DNA of 64,000 nt from Cupriavidus sp. YR651. Lineage in GTDB: Bacteria; Pseudomonadota; Gammaproteobacteria; Burkholderiales; Burkholderiaceae. Every line of letters begins with the position of its first letter. The stretch's first letter is position 1. The position numbers and the translations under genes were made by a program. The notes under the pieces are model-generated. The model had not been told where the DNA came from, searched no databases, and saw nothing but the letters and a program-made list of their open reading frames with translations. Below are positions 8,438 through 18,126 of this stretch, piece by piece. The DNA is taken from NCBI RefSeq assembly GCF_900101625.1, contig NZ_FMYZ01000004.1, forward strand, positions 371,571 to 435,570, read 5' to 3'.

Positions 8438-8902
8438 ATGAAATCGACAGCGAAGCGGGCCGATCCCGCAGACGTGAAACTGGCCGACTTCCTGTGCTTT
8501 GCGGTCTACTCGACCAATCTGGCATTCGGCAAGCTCTACCGGCCGATCCTCGATGAACTCGGCCTCACCTACACGCAGTACGTCACGATCATTGCGCTGT
8601 GGGAGCAGGACGATCAAACCGTCGGCGGCCTCGGGGAGACGCTCTTTCTGGAATCGAATACGCTCACGCCGATCCTCAAGAAGCTCGAGGCGATGGGCTA
8701 TGTCGAGCGCATGCGCGACCCGGCCAACGAACGCCAGGTGCGGGTCAGCCTGACGAAGAGTGGGCGGCGCCTGCGTGAGAAGGCGTTCAGTGTCAACCTG
8801 ATGGATGCCTGCGGCCTGACGCCACAGGGCTTCTCGAAGCTGCAGAAGGAGATCGTCACGCTGCGCGACAACCTCGTGAAGTCTGTGCGCAGCGAGGCGT
8901 GA
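8438..8902 (+). CDS. ohrR: MarR-family organic-peroxide sensor/repressor
   Basis: Repressor of 154 residues that should release ohr on oxidation. The sensing cysteine is Cys20 in FLCFAVYS, the hallmark of OhrR, and a second cysteine at 125 (NLMDACGL) makes it a likely two-cysteine type that forms an intersubunit disulfide. The winged helix follows at about 45-105. The ATG at 8438 has GAGAGG 7 bases upstream; the frame is open further back without a better site. Divergent from ohr. Confidence 0.93.
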   Translation: MKSTAKRADPADVKLADFLCFAVYSTNLAFGKLYRPILDELGLTYTQYVTIIALWEQDDQTVGGLGETLFLESNTLTPILKKLEAMGYVERMRDPANERQVRVSLTKSGRRLREKAFSVNLMDACGLTPQGFSKLQKEIVTLRDNLVKSVRSEA

Positions 8903-9009
8903 ACCGAAGCGGTCCTGACCTGACGCACGGCCACAGACAGCACGACTGGTAAAGCAAGAGGAGTGTGGCAACCCCGGCAACGACGCCGGGAATTTCTCCA
9001 GGCGCCTGC

Positions 9010-9999
9010 TTAATCCGGCTTGATGCCCGCTCGCGCGACGATCGGCTTCCAGCGTTGCTGTTCCTGCGCGATGAAACGGGCGAATTCCTCCGGCGTGCTG
9101 CCTGCCACGATGGCAGCGTCCGCGCTCAGCCGTTCGACCGACGACGGGCTACGGATCGCCTTGACCGTTGCGTCGCCAAGCTTGGCCGCAGCGGCGGGCG
9201 GCAGCGATGCGGGCGCGAGCAGCCCGTACCATTGCGTCATCTCGAAGCCCGGATAGCCTTGCTCCGCCACGGTCGGCACGTCCGGCAACTGCGGAATGCG
9301 CTGCGCGGTGCCGGTGGCGATACAACGCAGCTTGCCCGTCTTGATGAACTGAATGATCGCCGGAGCGCCCACGGCCGCCGCATCGAGGCGCCCGGAGAGA
9401 AGATCGGTGATCTGCGGACCGCTGCCGCGATAGGGCACGTGTGTAATGAACGTGCCCGTCGTGGCCTTGAGATACTCGAATGCCAGATGGCCGGCGCTGC
9501 CGTTGCCGGCGGAGCCATAGTTCAGCTTGCCCGGCTTGCTCTTGGCAAGTGCCACAAATTCCTTCAGGTTCTTGGCCGGCACGTCCGGATGAACCACGTA
9601 CAGGCTGGGCACCTTGGAGAGCAGCGAGATCGCGCGGAAATCCTTGACCGGGTCGTAGGGAAGCTTGGGGAAAATGTAGGGATTGACGGCCAGCGTGCCG
9701 ATATGGCCCAGGATCAGCGTGTGATTGTCATCCGCGCGCGCCACTTCCCCCATGGCGATATTGCCTGCACCACCCGGCTTGTTCTCCACGAACACCGACA
9801 CGCCCAGCAACTTCGTCAGTTCGGCGGCCGTCGACCGCGCCACGATCTCGGAACTGCCGCCAGGTGCAAAGGGTACGACCAGCCGAATTGGCTTGCTCGG
9901 CCAGGCCTGGGCACGGACCAGCGATGGCGCCAGCGCACTGGCGCCCAGTGCGGCCGCGTATTTCAGCATGTCACGGCGGTTGGGATTGAACGGGGTCAT
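9010..9999 (-). CDS. Bug/TctC-family solute-binding receptor (1)
   Basis: Periplasmic tripartite-tricarboxylate receptor of 329 residues. The N-terminus has a twin-arginine type leader (NRRDMLKYAAALGASALAP, cleavage near VRA-QA). The mature protein opens with the family pattern WPSKPIRLVVPFAPGGSSE, then ENKPGGAGNIA and LPYDPVKDF. The ATG at 9999 has GGAG 7 bases upstream. It is last in an apparent operon GntR-Bug-Bug. No TctA/TctB membrane genes adjoin, as is common for the large Bug families of Burkholderiales. Ligand is likely a carboxylate or amide compound but is unknown. Confidence 0.9.
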   Translation of the reverse strand: MTPFNPNRRDMLKYAAALGASALAPSLVRAQAWPSKPIRLVVPFAPGGSSEIVARSTAAELTKLLGVSVFVENKPGGAGNIAMGEVARADDNHTLILGHIGTLAVNPYIFPKLPYDPVKDFRAISLLSKVPSLYVVHPDVPAKNLKEFVALAKSKPGKLNYGSAGNGSAGHLAFEYLKATTGTFITHVPYRGSGPQITDLLSGRLDAAAVGAPAIIQFIKTGKLRCIATGTAQRIPQLPDVPTVAEQGYPGFEMTQWYGLLAPASLPPAAAAKLGDATVKAIRSPSSVERLSADAAIVAGSTPEEFARFIAQEQQRWKPIVARAGIKPD

Positions 10000-10058
10000 G
10001 ATCGTCTCCGGGAGTTGTGGTGTGGCGATGGGTGTGGCAATGGCGATGCGCGGACGCA

Positions 10059-11045
10059 TCATTCAGGCTTGACGTTGCCGTCCTTGATGACCTTGCCCCA
10101 CAGTTTTGTCTGGGTGTCGATATAGCGCGCGGCCTCGGCAGGCGGGGCGGCTACCACCTCGCCGCCCAGTTCGGTTACGCGCTGCCGGATCTCCGGGCTG
10201 TTCATGACCTTCTGCAAGGCGTCGGACAGCTTGGCGACGATGGGCTCCGGTGTTGCCGCGGGAAGAAATGCCGCGTTCCATTCATAGACTTCGTAGCCCG
10301 CCACGCCGGCCTCCTGCATGGTGGGCACGGTGGGCAGCGCGGCCGTGCGCGTGTGGCTGGTGACGGCCAGCGGCTTCAGCTTGCCGGCCTTGATGTGCTG
10401 CAGGCTGGAGGCCACGTTGGCAAAGAAGAGCGGCACCTGTCCGGCGATGACGTCGGTCATGGCCGGGCCGCCACCCTTGTACGGCACGTGCAGCAGGTCC
10501 ACGCCGGCGCGCTGCTCGAACAACACCCCCGACAGATGCTGTGCGGAGCCATTGCCGGAAGACGCAAACGCGATGGAACCCGGCTTCTGCTTCGCCATGG
10601 CGAGAACGTCCTTGACGTTGCTGGCCGGGAAGGCCGACGTGGCGACCAGCACATTGGGATAGCGCGCCAGCACGCCGATTGCCTTGAAGGCCTTGCCGGG
10701 GTCGTAGGGCAGGCGCGGGTAGAGGCTGGGATTGACCGCGTAGGAGGACGCATCGACCATCAGCGTGTAGCCGTCGGGTGCCGCCTTGGCGACATAGGCC
10801 GCGCCGATTTGTCCGCCGGCCCCCGGGCGGTTCTCCACGATGACCGATTGCCCCAGCTCGCGTCCCAGGCCTGGCGCGATCAGCCGGGCCATCAGATCCG
10901 CGCCGCCGCCTGGCGGGTAGGTCACCACGATGGTGATGGTTCGCGTCGGCCACTGGGATGCGGACTCGGCGGCCTGCGCGAGGCCGGGTTGCAGCACGAG
11001 GCTCGCCACACCGGCAGCCGCCGCCATTGTTTTCAGGGAATGCAT
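10059..11045 (-). CDS. Bug/TctC-family solute-binding receptor (2)
   Basis: Receptor of 328 residues with a Sec signal peptide (cleavage near AQA-AE, about residue 25). Family landmarks are the WPTRTITIVVTYPPGGGAD segment, ENRPGAGGQIG and LPYDPGKAF. It lies 59 bases upstream of receptor 1 and 27 bases downstream of the GntR gene, all on the minus strand. GGAG precedes the ATG. It differs enough from receptor 1 to suggest a different ligand or a different role in signalling. Confidence 0.9.
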   Translation of the reverse strand: MHSLKTMAAAAGVASLVLQPGLAQAAESASQWPTRTITIVVTYPPGGGADLMARLIAPGLGRELGQSVIVENRPGAGGQIGAAYVAKAAPDGYTLMVDASSYAVNPSLYPRLPYDPGKAFKAIGVLARYPNVLVATSAFPASNVKDVLAMAKQKPGSIAFASSGNGSAQHLSGVLFEQRAGVDLLHVPYKGGGPAMTDVIAGQVPLFFANVASSLQHIKAGKLKPLAVTSHTRTAALPTVPTMQEAGVAGYEVYEWNAAFLPAATPEPIVAKLSDALQKVMNSPEIRQRVTELGGEVVAAPPAEAARYIDTQTKLWGKVIKDGNVKPE

Positions 11046-11072
11046 GAGGTTATCTCCGTGGATCCTGTCCGG

Positions 11073-11858
11073 TTATCGAAGGTCGGCGGTATAGCGGAAT
11101 GCGAAGGCGTCGCCGCGAGTCAGTCGGTATTCGACGCAGTTTCCCTGGAGGTCGAAGGCCTGCCGTGTGACCAGCGCGCAAGGGTGCCCATCGGGCAAAT
11201 CGAGCCGCTCCGCCTCGTCGGTGGCGAGCAGGCGGAAGGTCACCTCGTCGACCGCGCGATGGACGGTGATGCCGCATTGGCGGGCCAGCAGCGGATAGAG
11301 CAGCTCGCCCCACTCCGCCACGGGCAGGGCTTGCAGCGCCTCGCAACGCGGCAGCGGCAGCCAGATGGACTCGAGCAGGCGCGGCCGCTCATCCAGCCAG
11401 CGGCGCCGCGAGATCGCCAGGCCCCGCGCGCCGGCCGCCAGCCCGAACCTCGCCGCCAGGCCCTTGTCGAGCCGTACACTGCGGCATGACAGGATTTCCG
11501 AGCGCGGGATGACCGTCGCGCCGGCCTGGGTGGGGTCCGTATGGGCCGCCGTCGCATCGCTATCAGACCGGAAGCGGAAGAACCGCATCATGCTGGCCCC
11601 GGCGAGGCCCGTGCGCACGAAGGTCCCTTTGCCTTGCACGCGTTCCAGCAAGCCGTCCTGGACCAGCACGGCAATGGCCTGCCGGATGGTCCCGAGCGCG
11701 ATGCCGAATTCGCTGGCCAGGGCGCTTTCCGCCGGGATCGCCTTGCCGGGCGACCAGGTGCCTGACACGATCTTCTGCTGCAATTGCGCCGCAATCTGGC
11801 CGTAGCGACTCAGCCCTGCAGGGGTTGATGGCGCCTGAAGCAAGTCGTTGTCGCGCAT
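11073..11858 (-). CDS. GntR/HutC-family regulator with UTRA ligand domain
   Basis: Transcription factor of 261 residues. A GntR winged helix spans about residues 18-85 (IPAESALASEFGIALGTIRQAI then QGKGTFV). The UTRA ligand-binding domain follows (about 110-255), with the ISRRRWLDERPRLLESIWLP core that contacts the effector. It heads the minus-strand Bug pair and is divergent from the amidohydrolase at 11961, so it probably controls both directions in response to a pathway metabolite. Confidence 0.92.
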   Translation of the reverse strand: MRDNDLLQAPSTPAGLSRYGQIAAQLQQKIVSGTWSPGKAIPAESALASEFGIALGTIRQAIAVLVQDGLLERVQGKGTFVRTGLAGASMMRFFRFRSDSDATAAHTDPTQAGATVIPRSEILSCRSVRLDKGLAARFGLAAGARGLAISRRRWLDERPRLLESIWLPLPRCEALQALPVAEWGELLYPLLARQCGITVHRAVDEVTFRLLATDEAERLDLPDGHPCALVTRQAFDLQGNCVEYRLTRGDAFAFRYTADLR

Positions 11859-11960
11859 CTGGACTCCGTGTTAGATTCAGCTCCTATAGAGGACTAGATT
11901 ACCCGGTGAGGCCGTCGTTGCCATATCCGGGCTTACCCGCAGCAGGGAAAGGGGCCGACC

Positions 11961-12818
11961 ATGACTCAGAAAGCACTGCCGGTGGTGGATTGCCACTTCC
12001 ACGTGTTCGATGCGGACGTCGCCGTGGCGTCGGCGCGCTACCGGCCGCCGTACGCGGCGCGCCTGGAGGACTGGCGCGGCTTTGCCGCCTCGATCGGTGA
12101 CGCCTATGGCGTGGTGGTCCAGACCAGCTTCCTCGGCACGGACAATTCGGCGCTGCTTGCCGCACTGGGCTCCATGCCGGAGCGGCTGAGAGGCGTCGCC
12201 GTGGTCGACCCGACGGTCGCCGATGCGGAACTGGCCACCCTGCACGCCGCGGGCGTCAGGGGTATCCGGCTGAACCTGTATGGGGATGCCGACTGGCAGC
12301 GCATTGGCACCGCACCCTGGCGCACGCTGTTTGCAAGGATTGGCGCGCTGGGGTGGCACGTCGAGCTGCACACCGGCAATGGCGAGGGCGCCGCCGTACT
12401 GGCGACACTCGATACGGCACTGGGCCAGCTCCCGGTGCCGGTCGTGCTGGACCACTTTGGCCGGCCGGGCGCCGCCGGCATTGACGATGCAGTGTTTGAC
12501 ATGGCCGGGGCAGTGCAGCAGCGCCGGCAGCTATGGGTGAAGATCAGCGCACCGTACCGGCTCCCCGCCGGGCTGGACTGGCGGGCAATCGCGGAGAAGT
12601 GGGTGGAGGTCGCAGGCCAGGACCGGCTGATCCTCGGGAGCGACTGGCCATGGACCAACCATGAGTCGTCCACGCGCGCGGACGAGTGCCGGGCGCTCTT
12701 CAGTTGGCCGGACGCGCCGCGCGCGGACCACCGGGCCACGCCACGCGGCACGTTTGCCGATGCCTTGCGATGGGAGAACGCGGCCGCTCTTTACGGCTTC
12801 CGCATCGGGCGACGCTGA
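11961..12818 (+). CDS. amidohydrolase-2 family hydrolase (LigI-like)
   Basis: TIM-barrel metal-dependent hydrolase of 285 residues in the amidohydrolase-related/PDC-hydrolase group. The metal-binding DCHFHVFD motif is at about 10-17, His near 120 lies in GWHVELHT, His148 or so in VVLDHFGRP, and the catalytic Asp in LGSDWPW near 217. The group hydrolyses lactones, for example 2-pyrone-4,6-dicarboxylate. It is divergent from the GntR gene with a 102-base gap. Together with the two Bug receptors it suggests import and hydrolysis of a cyclic dicarboxylate, but the substrate is inferred. Confidence 0.87.
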   Translation: MTQKALPVVDCHFHVFDADVAVASARYRPPYAARLEDWRGFAASIGDAYGVVVQTSFLGTDNSALLAALGSMPERLRGVAVVDPTVADAELATLHAAGVRGIRLNLYGDADWQRIGTAPWRTLFARIGALGWHVELHTGNGEGAAVLATLDTALGQLPVPVVLDHFGRPGAAGIDDAVFDMAGAVQQRRQLWVKISAPYRLPAGLDWRAIAEKWVEVAGQDRLILGSDWPWTNHESSTRADECRALFSWPDAPRADHRATPRGTFADALRWENAAALYGFRIGRR

Positions 12819-13146
12819 CGGCCAGCAGCGGCGCCTGTCGTTGCGTGCCGGCGCATATCGGCGCATATCGGCGCATATCGGCGCGTGTCGCGTCGAACGC
12901 GTGAAGCGATGGATGCCTTCCACACCAGGGGCAATTCGGGCGACATGCCTATCATGGAAGCTGCGGCGGCATGCGGACGAGGCTCGACCTTGTCGATTAC
13001 CTTGCGGCGGCGCAGCAAACGATGTGGCGGCATAAGTTGCGGCATCGGCACGGCAGGGCGACACTAGCTGGTGGCATGGGGGCGAAGAATGACGAACGAT
13101 CCCCGTCCACGATGCGCCCGCAGTGTCACGGAATCGGGAGGAGAAC
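12819..13146. other. intergenic stretch with 10-base tandem repeat
   Basis: About 330 bases before the second response regulator. It contains the decamer repeat listed separately and no convincing gene. Confidence 0.5.
12841..12890. repeat. 10-base tandem repeat, five units
   Basis: Five consecutive decamers, three of them perfect (GCGCATATCG at 12851-12880), flanked by one degenerate unit on each side (12841 and 12881). The period equals one helical turn, so identical faces of DNA are presented. It begins 22 bases after the amidohydrolase stop codon. Confidence 0.8.
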
Positions 13147-13791
13147 ATGAAGATTCGGGTCATTCTTGCCGACGATCACCCGCTGATCATCTTTGGCGTC
13201 AAGCAAACGCTGGCGACCATGATGGGCGTCGAGGTGGTGGCGGAAGCGTCGAACTCCCGACAGCTCATGGAAAAGCTGGAGACCGTGCCGACCGATGTGC
13301 TGATCACGGATTTTTCCATGCCGATGGAGAATAGTCCGGACGGGTTGGTCATGTTGAACGCCATCCGCGTCAAGCAGCCGGGCGTCAAGGTCCTGGTGCT
13401 GACCATGCTCGAGAATCCCGGCTTGCTGGTCAGCATGCGAGATTCCGGCGTGCGCGGCATCCTGAACAAGCGCGACGATATTTCGGAGCTGCCCGCCGCA
13501 GTGCTTGCCGCCTATCAGGGACGCACGTTTTTCGGCACGGCGGTACGTCGGGAAATCGAACAGGCGGAGTCGGGCGTCGTCAGTAGCAATCCGGAGCGCT
13601 CGCTGAGCCCGCGGGAACTCGAGGTGGTTCGGCTCTACGTCAACGGCATGACGATGACGGAAGTGGCGCGCCACCTGCATCGCAGCGTGAATACCGTCAG
13701 CACGCAGAAGGGCAGCGCCATGCGCAAGCTGGGGCTGTCGAGCGATGCCGCGCTGTTCGACTATGCCGTAGAGCACGGCATGCGCGGCTAG
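13147..13791 (+). CDS. NarL/RcsB-type response regulator
   Basis: Response regulator of 214 residues. The receiver (about 1-125) begins MKIRVILADDHPLIIFG, with phospho-acceptor Asp in VLITDFSMP near residue 57, and continues to a Lys in ILNKRDD. A LuxR-type HTH occupies about 148-205 (LSPRELEVVRLYVNGMTMTEVARHL, then SVNTVSTQKGSAMRKLG). The DDHP start and the KxxAMRKLG block are typical of RcsB/BvgA-like regulators. GGAGGAGA lies 4 bases before the ATG at 13147. No kinase gene adjoins. Its TAG stop is directly fused to structured repeat copy A. Confidence 0.9.
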   Translation: MKIRVILADDHPLIIFGVKQTLATMMGVEVVAEASNSRQLMEKLETVPTDVLITDFSMPMENSPDGLVMLNAIRVKQPGVKVLVLTMLENPGLLVSMRDSGVRGILNKRDDISELPAAVLAAYQGRTFFGTAVRREIEQAESGVVSSNPERSLSPRELEVVRLYVNGMTMTEVARHLHRSVNTVSTQKGSAMRKLGLSSDAALFDYAVEHGMRG

Positions 13792-13904
13792 GAGGTTGCT
13801 TCAAAAAGATCCTGGCGTCGTTGCGCGGCCTTGCCGTACCACTTGTACTGTCTGCGGCCGCGCGTCTAGCCAGGACCGCTTCGCTTCATTTTGAAACAAC
13901 CTCC
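13791..13904. repeat. structured interspersed repeat, copy A
   Basis: 114-base element flanked by a 16-base inverted repeat (13791-13806 with 13889-13904, one mismatch). Inside are nested stems TCCTGGC/GCCAGGA (13810-13816 with 13869-13875), GCGCGGCC/GGCCGCGC (13823-13830 with 13856-13863) and GTAC/GTAC around CACTT. Its first base is the G of the TAG stop of the response regulator. Copies B and C lie at 21652 and 52266. It could act as a terminator, an mRNA 3' stabiliser or a MITE-like element. Confidence 0.85.
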
Positions 13905-13991
13905 CAAACAAGCGCTGTTCGCGGGACCACAAGTTGCAGCATGCCCCACCCGACACCTACTATGCTGTCATGGCACAGGCAAGGAGGCCAT

Positions 13992-14525
13992 ATGTCGTCA
14001 GAATCCCGCGTTGGGTGCGCAGTGCGTGGCGGCGTCGTCGCCATCGGCATGGCGAGTCTTGTGGTTTCCTGTGCGTCGATCAACACGACGGTGCCGCCTG
14101 AACTCCGGCCCGCCGATGCCGGCCGGACGGTGGCCGTCATGCACGCGATCGGGGTGCAGATCTACGTGTGCAAGCGGGCGCCGGATGGTCGCTTGCTGTG
14201 GACGTTCAAGGCGCCGGAGGCAACCCTGCGCGATGAGGCCACCAGAGTGGTCATCAAGCACTACGCCGGGCCGACCTGGGAGGCGCCGGACGGCAGCAAG
14301 GTGACCGGCAAGGTGTTGCAGCAAGCGGCCAATACACGAGATCCGAATAGCATTCCGCTCTTGCTATTGCAGGCAACGAGCACTGGCGGCGCGGGCTTGT
14401 TCAGGTCTGTGCGCTACGTGCAGCGCTTGAATACGCAAGGCGGCCTGGCGCTCCCGCCGACGTGCACGCAGGAGGGGCAGGAGGATCGCATGCCCTATCA
14501 GGCCGACTACGTGTTCATCGAATAG
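13992..14525 (+). CDS. DUF3455 domain lipoprotein
   Basis: Exported protein of 177 residues of the DUF3455 family. A lipoprotein-type leader ends LVVSC at about residue 27. Family landmarks are VQIYVCKRAPDGRLLWTFKAPEATL, HYAGPTWEAPDGSKVTG, SIPLLLLQA and a final PYQADYVFIE. AAGGAGG lies 4 bases before the ATG at 13992. Function is unknown; the family is widespread as small secreted proteins in proteobacteria and actinobacteria. It follows repeat copy A by 87 bases and may have its own promoter there. Confidence 0.85.
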   Translation: MSSESRVGCAVRGGVVAIGMASLVVSCASINTTVPPELRPADAGRTVAVMHAIGVQIYVCKRAPDGRLLWTFKAPEATLRDEATRVVIKHYAGPTWEAPDGSKVTGKVLQQAANTRDPNSIPLLLLQATSTGGAGLFRSVRYVQRLNTQGGLALPPTCTQEGQEDRMPYQADYVFIE

Positions 14526-14577
14526 CCCAAGTCTCGAATCGTGCCAGCGACGGCGGCGTCCCTGGCACGCTGCGCGC

Positions 14578-15249
14578 TCACGCGGATATCGGCGGCATCG
14601 TCTGTTGCATCGACTCCCGCTGGTTGAAGGCAGCAAACCATTGCGCGAGCCTGGGCGCTTCCGTCCGCCAGTTCCTTTCCGCAAACCGGAAATCCAGATA
14701 GCCCAGCGCGCACGCGATGGCGATATGCCCCAGCGTGACGGGCGTGCCGCCCAGCGATGCCGCGTCGCCATCGAGCATGGCCAGCGTGGCGACGGATTTC
14801 GCATCCCACGCCGCCAGGATCTCGGGCGATTGTTGTGCCGCCGGGCGCAACCGCTCGTTCCGCCACAGCACCAGCAGATCGGTCAGCCCGTGCCCTATCC
14901 CGTGCCAGCGCAGCGCCTGCAACCGTGCGGTGCGGTCGGCGGGTGCCAACGCGGAGTCGCTCGCCAGGTGTTCGCAGATCAGCGTGGAGTCCGTCAGCAC
15001 GCTGCCATCCGCCAGCACCAGCGTCGGGATCTTGTTCAGGGGATTGGCGCGCATGACGCCGTCGTTGCATCCGGTCATGGCGACGACGGCATCGATCCGA
15101 TGGACGTCCATGGCCAGACCGAGCTCATGCAGGGTCACCATGACACGCCGCACGAACGGCGAGCGCGGCGACCAGTAGAGGTTCATCCGGCCCGCGACCG
15201 GTTCCGGCGACGAGGTGGGGGGCGTCAGTGTCGGCATGTCATTCTCCAT
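14578..15249 (-). CDS. glutathione S-transferase family protein
   Basis: GST of 223 residues. The thioredoxin-like N-terminal domain begins NLYWSPRSPFVRRVMVTLHELG (about 23-44), with NPLNKIPTLV and DSTLICEHL blocks that bind glutathione. The all-helical C-terminal domain includes VTLGHIAIACALGYLDFRF. Its ATG at 15249 overlaps the end of the upstream Bug gene by 11 bases, and a second ATG at 15237 directly follows that stop, so translation is coupled. It is the last gene of the seven-gene minus-strand operon and may detoxify or isomerise a pathway intermediate. Confidence 0.88.
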   Translation of the reverse strand: MENDMPTLTPPTSSPEPVAGRMNLYWSPRSPFVRRVMVTLHELGLAMDVHRIDAVVAMTGCNDGVMRANPLNKIPTLVLADGSVLTDSTLICEHLASDSALAPADRTARLQALRWHGIGHGLTDLLVLWRNERLRPAAQQSPEILAAWDAKSVATLAMLDGDAASLGGTPVTLGHIAIACALGYLDFRFAERNWRTEAPRLAQWFAAFNQRESMQQTMPPISA

Positions 15250-16204
15250 GGATGTTGTGGTCCTTGACGACGCGGCCCCATTTGGCGGCGTCCGCGCGAA
15301 TCAGGCTGGCGAATTCGGCGGCGCTCCCCGGCGCGGGCACCAGTCCGAGCTGCTCCAGGTTCTTGCGCACCTCGGGGGTGCCGAGCGTGCGGCGCAGCGC
15401 CTCGTTCACGCGCTTCACCACATCGGGCGGCGTGCCGGCCGGGCCCATCATGCCGTACCAGTTGCTGGCTTCCACGTTGGCAATGCCGAGTTCGCCGAGC
15501 GTCGGCACGTCCGGCAGGAATGACAGTCGTTTGGGCGCAGCCACGCCGATGGGCTTCAGACGCTTGCTGGTGATGAAGGGCATGAGGCCGGATGCATCGC
15601 CGAAGAACGCATCGACCTGGCCACCAAGCGTATCGGTGATGGCCGGCGCGGCGCCCTTGTAGGCGACGTGCAGGAAGTTGACGCGCGTCGCGACCTTGAA
15701 CAGTTCAATCGTCATATGCGGCATGCTGCCGACGCCCGTGGAGGCCAGGCTGGGTGGCTTGGCCGCCTGCTGGGCCTGCTTGACGAAGGCGGCGGCGGTG
15801 GCGACCGGTGCATCGGGTTTGACCACGAGGACTTCCGGCGTATTCACGACCATCGAGATCGGCGTCAGGTCCTTCTGCGGGTTGTAGGGCAGGCTGGCAT
15901 AGAGCGACGGGTTGATCACGATGGCGCCGGCGCTGGTCAGGAACAGCACGGAGCCGTCGGTCGGCGATTTGGCAACGAAGCTCGCGGCGATGGCGCCATT
16001 CGCGCCCGGGCGATTGTCGATGACAACGGTCTGCTGGAGTTCCTGTTCCAGCTGGCGCGAGATGGCGCGGGCCAGCGTATCCGCGGGGCCGCCTGCCGGA
16101 AACGCGACCACCAGCCGGATGACCGGCGCGGCGTGGGCGAGGGAGGTGAATGCCAGCGACATCAGTGCCGCGGCAAGAAACGGGGTGCGCCATCGGTTAA
16201 GCAA
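15239..16204 (-). CDS. Bug/TctC-family solute-binding receptor (3)
   Basis: Receptor of 321 residues with a Sec leader (cleavage near AHA-AP, about residue 25). Family signatures are VVAFPAGGPADTLA, DNRPGANGAIA, LPYNPQKDL and the LHVAYKGAAPAITD block. It is the sixth gene of the operon, between the SMP-30 gene and the GST gene. No membrane transport subunits are present in the window. Confidence 0.9.
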   Translation of the reverse strand: MLNRWRTPFLAAALMSLAFTSLAHAAPVIRLVVAFPAGGPADTLARAISRQLEQELQQTVVIDNRPGANGAIAASFVAKSPTDGSVLFLTSAGAIVINPSLYASLPYNPQKDLTPISMVVNTPEVLVVKPDAPVATAAAFVKQAQQAAKPPSLASTGVGSMPHMTIELFKVATRVNFLHVAYKGAAPAITDTLGGQVDAFFGDASGLMPFITSKRLKPIGVAAPKRLSFLPDVPTLGELGIANVEASNWYGMMGPAGTPPDVVKRVNEALRRTLGTPEVRKNLEQLGLVPAPGSAAEFASLIRADAAKWGRVVKDHNIHGE

Positions 16205-16312
16205 GGTGGTCTCCTGATTGGTGGTTGCAAGGGACGGCCGCGCGCGTCCGCGCTGGCCGCCACGCCGGTGATTGCAGCGCGGGGCAGGCGCGGAGCAGCG
16301 CGTGGGTTGGGC

Positions 16313-17263
<951 letters not shown>

Positions 17264-17280
17264 GATGCGGGCTCCTTTCT

Positions 17281-18108
17281 TCAGGCGTACAGGCGTGCGG
17301 GGTTATTCACCAGCACGGCGTCGGTGGTAGCGGCGTCGCCGCACAGGGCACGGATCCACGCCAGCAGCCAGGATTCGTTCGGACGCGGGTACTGGATGTT
17401 CGGATGCGGCCAGTCGGTGCCCCAGATCGCGCGCGCCGGGGCGATGTCGAGCAGCCGCCGCGCCACCCGCACGGCGGCGGGATAGGGCACGATGCCGTCG
17501 GTGATGCGATCCGGGCCGGACAGCTTGATCCACAGGTGCGGCAGCGCCAGGAATTCCTCCAGCGCGGCGAAGGCGGGGTAGGAAATCCCGTCGCTGGCGT
17601 TGACGCGCGCCATGTGGTCGATCACGAGCGGAATATTGAGCGGCGCCAGCGCCCAGAGGGCGTTGACCACATCCGGCAATTGCCCGTGCAGCAGCGCGTG
17701 CCAGCCATAGGGGCGGATACGTTCGAGCACGGCGCGCATGCGGCCCGGATCGGCCGGGCCGCCGAGATGGGACATCAGGCCAAGGCGGATGCCGCGTACG
17801 CCGCGCGCGTGCATATCGGCCAGTCGCGCTTCGTCAATCTCGGGATCGATGGTGGCAATGCCACGGTAGGTGCCATGGCTGTCGTCGAGCGCGGCGAGCA
17901 GTGCGTCGTGGTCATCGCCATAGCACGCACCCTGCACGATGACGCCGTGGGCAATGCCCAGCGCCGCATGCAACGCGCGGATCTCGCTGAACGGCGCCGC
18001 CGGTGGCGCGTAGATGGGATCGGGCGGCAGCGGGAATCTCGCGTACGGGCCGAAGATATGGAAATGGCAATCCCAGATGCCGGACGCGCCGGTGGTATCG
18101 ACTTGCAT
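17281..18108 (-). CDS. amidohydrolase-2 family hydrolase (LigI-like)
   Basis: Metal-dependent TIM-barrel hydrolase of 275 residues, paralogous to the one at 11961. Motifs are WDCHFHIFGP (about 12-21), GWHALLHGQ, IPLVIDHMARV and the terminal IWGTDWPHPN with the catalytic Asp. Resemblance to 2-pyrone-4,6-dicarboxylate hydrolase is strong at the motif level. It sits 18 bases downstream of a Bug receptor gene, which fits uptake followed by hydrolysis. The exact lactone is not determinable. Confidence 0.88.
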   Translation of the reverse strand: MQVDTTGASGIWDCHFHIFGPYARFPLPPDPIYAPPAAPFSEIRALHAALGIAHGVIVQGACYGDDHDALLAALDDSHGTYRGIATIDPEIDEARLADMHARGVRGIRLGLMSHLGGPADPGRMRAVLERIRPYGWHALLHGQLPDVVNALWALAPLNIPLVIDHMARVNASDGISYPAFAALEEFLALPHLWIKLSGPDRITDGIVPYPAAVRVARRLLDIAPARAIWGTDWPHPNIQYPRPNESWLLAWIRALCGDAATTDAVLVNNPARLYA

Positions 18109-18126
18109 GGTGGTCGGTTGTCGGTG

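Noticed and set aside
12841..12890. CRISPR-like array
   Set aside because: The units are contiguous without spacers, only 10 bases long, and there are no cas genes.
13791..13904. Insertion sequence or transposon remnant
   Set aside because: The element has inverted ends but no transposase frame and no obvious target duplication; structure and placement at stop codons point to another role. A MITE origin is not excluded.
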